DNA of 17,082 nt, taken from contig HF990654.1 in NCBI GenBank assembly GCA_000432135.1, positions 1 through 17,082 on the forward strand, in the 5' to 3' direction. The notes beneath the pieces were generated by a model. It did no database searches, had not been told where the DNA came from, and was given only the letters and a program-made list of their open reading frames with translations. The DNA comes from Firmicutes bacterium CAG:124 (GTDB lineage Bacteria > Bacillota > Clostridia > Oscillospirales > Oscillospiraceae). Shown here in pieces: positions 1-7,087 of this stretch. Numbering within the stretch: the stretch's first letter is position 1; every line of letters starts with the position of its first letter. Both the position numbers and the translations under genes were made by a program.

Positions 1-48
1 GCCGCAGCTTGCGGCAGGCGGGGCAGCTTTTTCAAACGGCAGGCAGTC

Positions 49-76
49 TTGAAATTGACTGCAATTTGGGTATAAT
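49..76 (+). promoter_or_regulatory. Sigma-A-type promoter of the DUF3791/DUF3990 cassette
   Basis: TTGAAA (49-54) and a perfect TATAAT (71-76) are separated by 16 bp, giving a predicted transcript start near 83, about 16 nt before the first start codon. A purine-rich GAAGGGGG ribosome binding site follows at 84-91. A second TTGACT at 55-60 is too close to the -10 box to be the -35. The first 48 bases hold only a small perfect hairpin (GCCGCA-GCT-TGCGGC, 1-15) that could be the tail of an upstream gene or terminator. Having its own promoter marks the cassette as an independent transcription unit. Confidence 0.6.
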
Positions 77-98
77 GGAACCAGAAGGGGGCGTCTGT

Positions 99-296
99 AT
101 GAGCACATTATCCTTCAAGGCATTCTGCATTGAATACTATGCCGCACACATCGGGCGGCCCGGCAATGAGATCTATGCGCTGTTTGACCGAACCGGCCTT
201 CTGAAGCTGCTCGATGAGGACTACGAGGATCTGCACGGCATGAGTATGGAATATCTGATGCAGTTTTTTGACCGGTATCTGGAGGGCGCAGCATGA
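99..296 (+). CDS. DUF3791-like small protein, first gene of cassette
   Basis: This 65-residue protein has the pattern I associate with DUF3791: an N-terminal F-x-x-FCIEYYA stretch, a central G-x-x-IYALFD-x-TGLL segment, and a C-terminal LHGMSMEYLMQFFDRYLE helix. It looks all-helical, with no membrane segment or signal peptide. The ATG at 99 was chosen over the upstream in-frame ATG at 9 because GAAGGGGG lies just before it and the promoter lies between the two. The stop codon overlaps the start of the next gene as ATGA (293-296), so the two are probably translationally coupled. The molecular function of the family is not known to me. A role as antitoxin or partner of the downstream ADP-ribosyltransferase-like protein is inferred only from gene order. 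Family assignment is from memory of the family pattern. Confidence 0.75.
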   Translation: MSTLSFKAFCIEYYAAHIGRPGNEIYALFDRTGLLKLLDEDYEDLHGMSMEYLMQFFDRYLEGAA

Positions 297-802
297 TTTT
301 GTACCACGGAAGCACAGTGGAGGTGCAGCAGCCGCGCATTCTCAAATCTGAAATTGGCCGCGACTTTGGCTTTGCGTTCTATACCACCGATATTCGGACG
401 CAGGCTGAGCGTTGGGCCAGACGCCGCGCCATGATCGAGAGCCGCCGCACAAAAATCGAAGTTCAGCCTGTCGTCAGCGTCTATGAATGGGACGAGGATG
501 CCGCAAAGCAGCTCCGCCTTTTGCGGTTCGACGGCGCAGGCATGGATTGGCTGGAGCTTGTCGTTGCCTGCCGCAGCCGGACAGACTATTCTCACGATTA
601 TGATATTGTCGAAGGCAAAATTGCAAATGACAACGTCGGCGAAACGGTTTCCTATGTCATGCAGGGGATCATGCGCAGGGAGGACGCGATTGAGCGTCTG
701 CGGTTTGAAGAAATCAATAATCAAATCGCGTTCTGCACGGAAGCTTCCCTGTACACACTTCATTTTCAGAACAGCTATATTTGCGGGAGTGTAAAACCAT
801 GA
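293..802 (+). CDS. DUF3990-like protein, putative ADP-ribosyltransferase fold
   Basis: The 169-residue product starts with LYHGS (residues 3-7), followed by R-DFG-FAFYTT (23-32) and a Q-AERWA helix (37-42). A central YDIVEGKIANDN segment and a C-terminal NNQIAF-x-TE motif (142-150) complete the pattern I recognise as DUF3990. The order His5, Tyr30 and Gln144/Glu150 resembles the H-Y-E/Q active-site layout of ADP-ribosyltransferase-like folds; this is a structural inference, and no substrate is known. Length is normal for the family, and there is no signal peptide or membrane helix. The gene overlaps both neighbours by 4 bp (ATGA at each end), so three proteins are made from one message in a fixed relation. 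A toxin or effector with small partners is plausible, but a housekeeping or signalling modification is equally open. Confidence 0.8.
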   Translation: MILYHGSTVEVQQPRILKSEIGRDFGFAFYTTDIRTQAERWARRRAMIESRRTKIEVQPVVSVYEWDEDAAKQLRLLRFDGAGMDWLELVVACRSRTDYSHDYDIVEGKIANDNVGETVSYVMQGIMRREDAIERLRFEEINNQIAFCTEASLYTLHFQNSYICGSVKP

Positions 803-1011
803 ATCACAGCACAACACGCGCGACGATTCTGCCCGAAATCATCCATAAAATCATGGCGCATGACCATCTGAACGAGGATGAGGCGCTGAAAGCATTTTAT
901 TCCTCCGCAGCCGGCGCGTCCTTTGCCGATGATGAAACAGGCCTTTACGGACAATCGCCGAACTATATTTTTGGCTTATATCTGGAAGAGACGCACGGGA
1001 GCGGCCGTTGA
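799..1011 (+). CDS. DUF3791-like small protein, third gene of cassette
   Basis: This 70-residue protein has LNEDEALKAFYSS followed by D-DETGLYGQSPNYIFGLYLEE, which is the other common form of the DUF3791 pattern: a short helix, an E-AL-xx-FY core, then ETGLY and a Y-I-xx-LY-x-EE end. The start at 799 overlaps the preceding stop (ATGA) and has GGGAGTG upstream. The in-frame ATG at 781 lies inside the upstream gene and lacks a better ribosome site. It shares a family pattern with the first gene of the cassette but little direct identity, so the two flanking proteins are probably not interchangeable. No terminator is visible between its stop and the convergent mutY stop 22 bp away. Function unknown. 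Confidence 0.75.
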   Translation: MNHSTTRATILPEIIHKIMAHDHLNEDEALKAFYSSAAGASFADDETGLYGQSPNYIFGLYLEETHGSGR

Positions 1012-1032
1012 TGGTATCCCGTATCGGACGGC

Positions 1033-2082
1033 TCAGCCCGGTTCCTCCGGCTGCCAGAAGATGCGGAAGGCGCTGGGAAGCGCGATGTCCTGCCGGAAGC
1101 GTTCGCCGCTGACCCATGTGAAGCTGCCGACCGGGGCCGAGACGCGGATGTCATAGCAGCGCATATGCCACTCGACGTGCGTAAAGATGTGCGTCCGTTC
1201 GCGCGTGCGCGTCAGCTCCTCCGGGACGAGGCCCCAGCTGTCGAGCAGCGCAAGCGCCTGCTGCGCGCTCAGCGTTCCTTCCACATTCGGAAGCTCCCAG
1301 AGTCCGGCAAGCAGCCCCGTCTCCAGCCGCCTGCGCACGGCATACTGCCCGCCGCATTGGAGAAAGAACACCGTCTTCTCCTCAACGCGGCGGGGTTTTT
1401 TTGCCTCCTTAACGGGAAGACGCGACCATGCGCCGCTTTCTCCGGCGCAGCAGATCTCCCGCAGCGGACAGGCAGCGCACTTCGGCGCGCCGTTCGGGAC
1501 GCACACGCAGGCCCCAAGCTCCATGAGCGATTGCGTCAGCTCACTTCTTTTTCCCGGATTTTTCTCATAAGCCGGCCGCAGCGCGGCTTCATACGCCTTT
1601 TTGACGGCGGGCCGCGTGACCGGTGCTTCGTCCTGCGTTACGCGGGAGAGCACGCGCAGCACGTTCCCGTCGACCGCAGGCTCCGGCGCGTCAAAGCAGA
1701 TGGACGCGACCGCGCCCGCCGTATAATCCCCCACGCCGGGCAGCGCCCGGATGGCAGCGTAGTCCCGCGGGAACTCGCCGCCGTGCTGCGTCATAATGAC
1801 GCGGGCGGCCTTCTGCAGATTGCGCACGCGGGAATAATAGCCCAGGCCCTCCCAAAGCTTCGTCAGGCGGTTTTCTTCGCAGGCTGCAAGCGCGGCGATA
1901 TCGGGCAGCTCCGATAAAAAGCGCGCGTAATAGCCCTTTACGGCCTCCACGCGCGTCTGCTGGAGCATGATCTCCGACAGCCAGACGTGATACGGCTCAT
2001 GGTCCTCCCGCCACGGCAGCGCGCGGTGTCCCGCCGCGTACCACCCGAGCAGCCGCCCGGCAAGCGAATCCGGAAGCTGCAT
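1033..2082 (-). CDS. mutY: A/G-specific adenine glycosylase MutY
   Basis: MutY removes adenine mispaired with 8-oxoguanine in base excision repair. The 349-residue protein shows the catalytic region SEIMLQQT with Glu37, the helix-hairpin-helix LPGVGDYTAGAVAS (114-127), and AVDGN with Asp138; both acidic residues fall at the E. coli MutY numbers. The iron-sulfur cysteines are C194-x7-C202-x2-C205-x5-C211; E. coli has x6 in the first gap, and x7 is, as I recall, common in clostridial homologues. The C-terminal Nudix-like domain that reads 8-oxoG is present (HIFTHVEWHM). The ATG at 2082 follows an AGAGAGGGGG ribosome site. The gene lies just downstream of the pgi terminator on the same strand, so it either has a promoter overlapping that hairpin or depends on read-through. 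Confidence 0.95.
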   Translation of the reverse strand: MQLPDSLAGRLLGWYAAGHRALPWREDHEPYHVWLSEIMLQQTRVEAVKGYYARFLSELPDIAALAACEENRLTKLWEGLGYYSRVRNLQKAARVIMTQHGGEFPRDYAAIRALPGVGDYTAGAVASICFDAPEPAVDGNVLRVLSRVTQDEAPVTRPAVKKAYEAALRPAYEKNPGKRSELTQSLMELGACVCVPNGAPKCAACPLREICCAGESGAWSRLPVKEAKKPRRVEEKTVFFLQCGGQYAVRRRLETGLLAGLWELPNVEGTLSAQQALALLDSWGLVPEELTRTRERTHIFTHVEWHMRCYDIRVSAPVGSFTWVSGERFRQDIALPSAFRIFWQPEEPG

Positions 2083-2108
2083 GGAAATACCCCCTCTCTA
2101 ATATAGAA

Positions 2109-2139
2109 AAAACGCCGGAGGGAAATCCTCCGGCGTTTT
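2109..2139 (-). terminator. Intrinsic terminator of the glk-pgi operon
   Basis: A perfect 9-bp GC stem, CGCCGGAGG (2113-2121) with CCTCCGGCG (2127-2135), encloses a 5-nt loop and is flanked by AAAA and TTTT that extend the stem. On the minus strand it ends in a T run just after the pgi stop codon at 2147. The mutY start is only about 30 bp further on. Confidence 0.9.
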
Positions 2140-2146
2140 GGGTTTC

Positions 2147-3433
2147 TTAATAGCCGGGCTTGCCGAGCAGGTGGAACATATTCTTCTTATAGGCCTCAAC
2201 GCCGGGCTGGTTGAAGGGGTTGACGCCCTCCATGTAGCCGGACACGCCGCAGGCAAACTCGAAGAAGTAGATGAGCGCACCCAGCGCTTCCTCGCCGATC
2301 TCCGGCAGGCGGATCTCGGTGACGGGCACGCCGCCGGAAATGTGCGCGGCCTTGGTCGCCTGCATGGCCTTTTCATTGATATAGCTCATCTCGCGGCCCG
2401 CCAGATAGTTCAGGCCGTCCAGATTTTCCTCGTCGGACGGAACAGTAACAGATGTCCTGGAGTTGTCGAAGAAGACAACCGTTTCCTGCAGCATGCGGAT
2501 GCCATCCTGGATATACTGGCCCATGGAGTGCAAATCGGGGGTCAGATCAACGGAGGCCGGGAAAATACCCTTGCCGTCCTTGCCCTCAGACTCGCCGTAG
2601 AGCTGCTTCCACCATTCGGCCATGAAGCGGAACGCAGGCTCGTAGGCCGCCAGGATTTCAATGTTTTTGCCGTCCGCGTACAGAGCCTGACGGCTCATGG
2701 CGTACTGCACGGCGGCGCTTTCCACACCGCGCTTCAGCGTATCCTCACGCTCGGCCTGTGCACCGTGCATGAGCGCTTCAATGTCGATGCCGCAGCAGGC
2801 GATGGGCAGCAGGCCCACAGCCGTCAGAACGGAATAGCGGCCGCCGACATTATCGGGCACAACAAAGCTTTCATAGCCCTCACGGGACGCAAGCGTTTTC
2901 AGCGCGCCGCGCGCCTTGTCTGTCGTGGCATAAATGCGGCTCTTTGCACCCTCCACGCCGTATTTCTTCTCGAGCGCAGCCTTAAAAATGCGGAACGCGA
3001 TGGCAGGCTCGGTCGTCGTGCCGGATTTGGAAATGACGTTCACGGAAAAATCGCGGTCGCCGATCATGGCGAGGATCTCCGTCACAGCGTCGGAGGAAAT
3101 GCCGTTGCCGGCGAAATAAATGTCCGGGGTGTTCTTGGGCAGAGCGTTGTAGTTCGGGCTTTTCAGAAGCTCGACCACGGCGCGCGCGCCGAGATAGCTG
3201 CCGCCGATGCCAATGACGACAAGCGCCTTGGAGTCAGACTGGATCTTCTTTGCCGCAGCCTGAATGCGGGCGAACTCTTCCCTGTCGTAATTTACCGGCA
3301 GGTCGACCCAGCCGATGAAGTCATTGCCTGCGCCGGTGCCGTTTACCAGCGTGTCAAACGCGGCCTGCGCCGCGGTCTTGTCCGGCTGCTTGGCATAAAA
3401 CTGCTTTGCGCCTTCAAAATTGATGCTTACCAT
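2147..3433 (-). CDS. pgi: Glucose-6-phosphate isomerase
   Basis: Interconverts glucose-6-phosphate and fructose-6-phosphate at the entry of glycolysis, in the cytoplasm. The 428-residue protein has the sugar-isomerase motifs in order: GIGGSYLGA (75-83), SKSGTTTEPAIAF (135-147), NVGGRYSVLTAVGLLP, the catalytic-loop region QLYGESEGKDGKGIFP, and the C-terminal FNQPGVEAYKKNMF. Length is slightly short but normal for Firmicutes. The ATG at 3433 follows AAAGGAG at good spacing; the longer frame up to 3583 reads into the end of the upstream gene in another phase and has no ribosome site. It lies 50 bp downstream of the glucokinase gene on the same strand and is probably co-transcribed with it; the hairpin at 2109-2139 ends the unit. 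Confidence 0.97.
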   Translation of the reverse strand: MVSINFEGAKQFYAKQPDKTAAQAAFDTLVNGTGAGNDFIGWVDLPVNYDREEFARIQAAAKKIQSDSKALVVIGIGGSYLGARAVVELLKSPNYNALPKNTPDIYFAGNGISSDAVTEILAMIGDRDFSVNVISKSGTTTEPAIAFRIFKAALEKKYGVEGAKSRIYATTDKARGALKTLASREGYESFVVPDNVGGRYSVLTAVGLLPIACCGIDIEALMHGAQAEREDTLKRGVESAAVQYAMSRQALYADGKNIEILAAYEPAFRFMAEWWKQLYGESEGKDGKGIFPASVDLTPDLHSMGQYIQDGIRMLQETVVFFDNSRTSVTVPSDEENLDGLNYLAGREMSYINEKAMQATKAAHISGGVPVTEIRLPEIGEEALGALIYFFEFACGVSGYMEGVNPFNQPGVEAYKKNMFHLLGKPGY

Positions 3434-3483
3434 ATTGATCGCTCCTTTTATGATGAGAAAATAACAAAAACCGATGCGCGGCG

Positions 3484-4469
3484 TTAAGCTTCCGCGTCGC
3501 GCGCGAGAAGCGCCGCGCCGATCATTCCGGCCTCGTTGCCGAGCACGGCGGGGACGAGCTTGCCGCGCGTGGAATAAAAGCACTTTTTGCTGACCTTGTC
3601 CTGCAGGGGGTCAAACAGGAACGGGCCTGCCGCGCTGAGGCCCCCGCCGAGGGCAAGTACCTCCGGGTCGAGAATATTATAGATCGACGCGCAGGCGGAG
3701 CTCAGGTGCTCGATATAGTCGTCGAAAACGGCGGGGGGGGGGGGGGCGCCCGCCCTTGCGCCGGCGGGGGCGGGGCGGGGTCGCCTGCCTTGGCGCAGTC
3801 GGTGACGAGCTTGGGCGTGATCTTCGCCGGGTCGCTGCCGGTCTTCTCGGCCAGCATACTCTCCGGATGGGCCTGCATGGCTCGGCGGCCCTCCCGCGTG
3901 AGCGCGGACGCGGCGCAGTAGGCCTCCATGCAGCCGTGATTGCCGCAGGTACACGGCTCGCCGCCGTCGACCAGATACGCGTGGCCCAGCTCAACGCCGT
4001 GGTTCATGCCGCCGTTGAACATTTTGCCGTTCAGAATGATGCCGCCGCCAAGCCCCGTGCCGAGCGTCAGCAGAACGCCCGTTTTGCAGCCGGTGAACGC
4101 GCCCTTATAAAGCTCGGCCAGCGCCGCGCCGTTTGCGTCGTTCGCAATATAGACGGGAATGCCGGGGAACTGCTCCTGCAGCAGCTTCCGCAGGGGTACA
4201 TTGTGGAAATCCAGATTGTGCGCGTCAAGAACCGTCTCGCCGCTCGCGTCGATGCTGCCGGGGACGACCGCGCCGAGCGAGCCGACGTCGCAAAGCGCCG
4301 CGTTCTTCTCTTCCAGCAGCGCAAGGACTGCCGCGCGGATCTTTTTCGCCAGATCCGCCGCCGTCGTGTGCGGGAACGGGACAGACGTCTCGGCGGTCAG
4401 CTCCAGCGCCTCGTCCAGCAGGCCGATCTTGACGTTGGTTCCGCCGATGTCAATGCCGATCTGATACAT
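3484..4469 (-). pseudogene. glk: ROK-family glucokinase, apparent frameshift at a G tract
   Basis: The first part (4469 down to about 3747) encodes a good ROK sugar kinase: ATP loop GIDIGGTNVKIG (5-16), the catalytic ND pair at residues 110-111, LGTGLGGG (136-143), and the zinc site H163 with CTCGNHGC (C173, C175, C180). After AKAGDP the frame enters a proline-rich low-complexity stretch and then reads out of phase. The C-terminal 80 residues (VFDDYIEHLSSA through LALGGGLS to the stop at 3484) continue in another frame. Adding one base or removing two in the run of 14 G (3733-3746) would join them. Homologues normally pass from the GDP to the VFDDY-like helix within a few residues, so about a dozen residues of insert also look foreign. 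The ATG at 4469 follows AAAGGAAAAGAGG. A sequencing error is the simplest explanation; true inactivation or phase variation is possible. Confidence 0.85.
3728..3781. repeat. G-rich low-complexity insert with a run of 14 G
   Basis: This stretch inside the glucokinase gene holds an uninterrupted run of 14 G (3733-3746) and then GGGGG, GGGG and GGGG separated by single C. Nothing like it occurs elsewhere in the window. It coincides with the reading-frame break and with extra proline codons absent from the usual ROK protein. All the G runs are on the plus strand, as expected of dark-cycle poly-G error in two-colour sequencing, but a real mutable homopolymer would look the same. Confidence 0.85.
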
Positions 4470-4538
4470 ATGCAGTGCCTCTTTTCCTTTCAAACTCATC
4501 CATGGACACTCCGGGTGTCAGGCCATTTCTTACTGAAA

Positions 4539-4567
4539 ATAATACGACGGTCCAGTCAAAAAAGCAA
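4539..4567 (-). promoter_or_regulatory. Promoter of the glk-pgi operon
   Basis: On the minus strand TTGCTT (4562-4567) is followed after 17 bp by TATTAT (4539-4544), predicting a start near 4532 and a leader of about 60 nt before the glucokinase ATG. Small imperfect dyads lie in the leader (GACAC-CCG-GAGTGTC type, around 4504-4519), which might be an operator, but no regulator can be named. Confidence 0.5.
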
Positions 4568-4617
4568 GAAGTGCTGCAATTATTTTTTCTCCGGCTCCAT
4601 AAGTCCGCGCTTCTCCG

Positions 4618-5280
4618 TCATATCCGCAGGAGGAAGTGGCTCTTGCGATACTCGAGGACGCCGTCCTTTTTCATCCGTCCAAGCTCCAGCGACAGGCCGC
4701 TGCGCTCGACGCCAAGATAATCCGCAAGCTGCTGTCTTGAAAACGGAATGTCAAATTCGCAGGTCCCAAGCCGCTGCGCCTCTGCGGAAAGGTAGGACAT
4801 GATCTTTGCGCGCGTGGTGCGCTGGCCCATGTGTGTGAGCTTTTCACCGAACCGCAGGTTCTTTTCGGCAAGCTCGCCGAGAAGATTGCGGATGATGCGG
4901 CTGTGCCGGGCGCAGGCGGACGGGCACATGGTCAGCACGCGTTTGACGTTCAGAAACAGCACAGTCGCGGGTGTTTCCGCCGCGACGCTCACCTTCAGCA
5001 CCGAACCGGGTGCGCAGGCATAGGCGGCGGCGAAGGTCTGTCCCGGCCCTGCCTTGGACAGAATATTGCGGTTGCCCCAGACGTCCTCCTGCTCGACCAG
5101 AACGCTCCCGGACAGCACCAGACCGATCGATTCCGCCGTATCGCCGGCACGCAGCAGCAGCGCATCCTTCGGGAAACGCGATGCTTTCGTGCCAAGACAG
5201 GCGAGCATGGCCGTAAGCTCCTGTTCGGAAATACCGGAGAAGAGCGTGGAAGACCGGATCACGGATAAAAATTCCTGCAT
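4618..5280 (-). CDS. Crp/Fnr-family transcriptional regulator, probable regulator of hcp
   Basis: The 220-residue protein has an N-terminal cyclic-nucleotide-binding-type beta barrel (about 10-115; LFSGISEQELTAML, then LSGSVLVEQED), a long dimer helix (about 120-150), and a C-terminal Crp-type winged helix with FSRQQLADYLGVERSGLSLEL (180-200). The sensor domain lacks the cyclic-AMP phosphate-binding signature. Cysteines at 28, 89, 119, 123 and 174 do not form the spaced N-terminal set of the 4Fe-4S Fnr proteins, so the signal may be heme, NO, a thiol or something else. It is divergent from hcp with 102 bp between them, the arrangement seen for HcpR-type regulators of nitrosative stress. The ATG at 5280 follows AGAGGA. 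Assignment to the family is firm; the HcpR-like role is inferred from context. Confidence 0.9.
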   Translation of the reverse strand: MQEFLSVIRSSTLFSGISEQELTAMLACLGTKASRFPKDALLLRAGDTAESIGLVLSGSVLVEQEDVWGNRNILSKAGPGQTFAAAYACAPGSVLKVSVAAETPATVLFLNVKRVLTMCPSACARHSRIIRNLLGELAEKNLRFGEKLTHMGQRTTRAKIMSYLSAEAQRLGTCEFDIPFSRQQLADYLGVERSGLSLELGRMKKDGVLEYRKSHFLLRI

Positions 5281-5293
5281 ATTTTCCTCTTTC

Positions 5294-5335
5294 GTTGAAA
5301 ATTCAACCGACCTGTTGATTTTATTCTATTATAAT
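5294..5335 (+). promoter_or_regulatory. hcp promoter with candidate Crp/Fnr-type operator
   Basis: GTTGA-AAAT-TCAAC (5294-5307) is a perfect dyad with the 5-N4-5 layout of Crp/Fnr sites. TATAAT at 5330-5335 has no acceptable -35 box 16-18 bp upstream. With a start seven bases after the -10 (5342), the centre of the dyad falls at -41.5, the class II activator position of this family. A second overlapping dyad, TCAAC-N6-GTTGA (5303-5318), shares the middle half-site, so three alternating GTTGA/TCAAC half-sites are present. The start position is predicted, not measured. Confidence 0.6.
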
Positions 5336-5382
5336 ATAGCCACAAACGCAAGAACCCGAATCATGAAAGTGAGGATCTCAAA

Positions 5383-6978
5383 ATGGAACACGCGATGTTT
5401 TGTTTTCAGTGCGAACAGACGGCGGGCTGCACCGGCTGCACAGGAAAGGCGGGCGCGTGCGGCAAGAGCGCCGGTACGGCGAAGCTGCAGGACGAGCTGA
5501 CGGGCGCGCTCATTGGCCTTGCCCGCGCGACGGACCATGCGCCCGGCGTGAATGCAGGCACATGGCAGCTTCTCATCGAGGGTCTGTTCACGACCGTTAC
5601 GAACGTGAGCTTTCACGATGAGACCATCCGCGCGATGATCAGCCGCGTGCACGCGGAAAAATCGCGGCTCGTGCCGGGCTGCGCGGCCTGCGCTGCCGCG
5701 TGCGGACGAACCGGCGATTATGACATGGCGCAGCTCTGGGACGCGCAGGAGGATATCCGCAGTCTCAAATCGCTCATTCTCTTCGGCGTGCGCGGCATGG
5801 CCGCGTATGCGCACCACGCCATGGTGCTGGGCTATGCCGATGAGACGGTAAACCGGTTCTTTGCCAAGGCGCTCTTTGCCGTGGGCGAGGATTGGGACAT
5901 GGAGCAGCTGCTGCCCATTGTGATGGAGGTCGGCGAGAAGACCCTCCGGTGCATGGCGCTTCTGGACAGGGCCAACACCGAAAGCTACGGCACGCCCACG
6001 CCGGTCACGGTTCCGCTGACCGTGGAAAAAGGTCCGTTCATCGTCATCTCCGGCCACGATCTGCACGATCTGAAGCTGCTGCTGGAGCAGACCGAGGGCA
6101 GGGGCGTCAACATCTACACCCACGGTGAAATGCTCCCCGCGCACGGCTATCCGGCACTTAAAAAGTATGCCCACCTCAAGGGCAATTTCGGCACGGCATG
6201 GCAGAACCAGCAGAAGGAATTCGCGGCGCTTCCTGCGCCGGTGCTCTTCACCACCAACTGTCTGATGCCGCCGAAGGCCAGCTACGCGGACCGCGTATTT
6301 ACCACGTCAGTCGTATCTTACCCGGAACTCGTCCACATCGGCGAAGAAAAGGACTTCACGCCTGTCATTGAAAAGGCGCTGGAGCTGGGCGGCTACGCCG
6401 TGGACAGGCCCTTCACCGGCATCAACGGCGGCAGCACGGTCATGACTGGCTTTGCACGCGGCGCGGTGCTCAGTGCGGCTGACACGGTCATCGAGGCCGT
6501 CAAGTCCGGGGCCATCCGGCATTTCTTCCTTGTCGCAGGCTGCGACGGAGCACGCCCCGGCCGTAACTACTATACGGAATTTGTCAAGCAGACGCCTGCC
6601 GACACCGTCGTTCTGACGCTTGCCTGCGGCAAGTACCGCTTCAACGACCTCGATCTCGGCACGATCGGCGGACTGCCGCGCCTGATGGACGTCGGCCAGT
6701 GCAACGACGCCTACAGTGCCATTCAGATCGCGCTTGCGCTTGCGAACGCGTTCGGCTGCGGCGTGAACGAGCTGCCGCTTTCCATGGTGCTTTCGTGGTA
6801 TGAGCAGAAGGCGGTCTGCATCCTGCTGACGCTGCTGCATCTGGGCATCCGGAACATTCGTCTCGGCCCCACGCTCCCGGCGTTCCTTTCGCCCAACGTA
6901 CTGAACTATCTTGTAGACAACTTCGGTATTGCGTCCATCACCACGCCGGAGGCAGATCTGAAGCAGCTTCTCAAATAA
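5383..6978 (+). CDS. hcp: Hybrid cluster protein, hydroxylamine/NO reductase family
   Basis: Hcp carries a cubane 4Fe-4S cluster and a hybrid Fe-S-O cluster, and acts in the cytoplasm in nitrosative stress (hydroxylamine or nitric oxide reduction, protein S-nitrosylation). In this 531-residue protein the N-terminal cluster cysteines are C7, C10, C19 and C26. The hybrid-cluster ligands are visible in order: H225 (SGHDLHDLK), E249 (THGEM), C293 (TTNCLMPP), C387 (AGCDGARPGR), C415 (LACGKYRFN), C440 (DVGQCNDAY), E474 and K476 (YEQKAV). The last N-terminal gap is six residues rather than the usual five. The ATG at 5383 has GAGG eight bases upstream; the ATG at 5395 is too far away. The gene is monocistronic, divergent from the Crp/Fnr gene and closed by a strong hairpin. 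Confidence 0.97.
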   Translation: MEHAMFCFQCEQTAGCTGCTGKAGACGKSAGTAKLQDELTGALIGLARATDHAPGVNAGTWQLLIEGLFTTVTNVSFHDETIRAMISRVHAEKSRLVPGCAACAAACGRTGDYDMAQLWDAQEDIRSLKSLILFGVRGMAAYAHHAMVLGYADETVNRFFAKALFAVGEDWDMEQLLPIVMEVGEKTLRCMALLDRANTESYGTPTPVTVPLTVEKGPFIVISGHDLHDLKLLLEQTEGRGVNIYTHGEMLPAHGYPALKKYAHLKGNFGTAWQNQQKEFAALPAPVLFTTNCLMPPKASYADRVFTTSVVSYPELVHIGEEKDFTPVIEKALELGGYAVDRPFTGINGGSTVMTGFARGAVLSAADTVIEAVKSGAIRHFFLVAGCDGARPGRNYYTEFVKQTPADTVVLTLACGKYRFNDLDLGTIGGLPRLMDVGQCNDAYSAIQIALALANAFGCGVNELPLSMVLSWYEQKAVCILLTLLHLGIRNIRLGPTLPAFLSPNVLNYLVDNFGIASITTPEADLKQLLK

Positions 6979-7025
6979 CAGCGGCTCACGCGGCGTATGC
7001 GTTCCCCTTTTTCGCCCCGCAGCGC

Positions 7026-7075
7026 AAAACGGCGGTCTTGAACTGTTTTACATTCAAGCCGCCGTTTTCTTTTTT
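7026..7075. terminator. Bidirectional terminator between hcp and recG
   Basis: AAAACGGCGG-T-CTTGAA (7026-7042) pairs with TTCAAGCCGCCGTTTT (7053-7068) around a 10-nt loop, with one bulged T. The plus strand ends in TTTTCTTTTTT and the minus strand in TTTT, so it can serve both convergent genes. Confidence 0.85.
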
Positions 7076-7087
7076 GCCAGGAACCGC

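Noticed and set aside
1..15. Terminator of an upstream gene
   Set aside because: A perfect 6-bp hairpin is present, but the T run comes more than 15 bases later and the preceding gene is outside the window, so it cannot be supported.
2138..3487. 449-codon plus-strand frame opposite pgi
   Set aside because: Shadow of the isomerase gene; low-complexity composition without recognisable motifs, and the sense strand has the full family signature.
3756..4802. 348-codon plus-strand frame opposite glucokinase
   Set aside because: Antisense to a clear ROK kinase; starts in the suspect G-rich insert and lacks any domain pattern.
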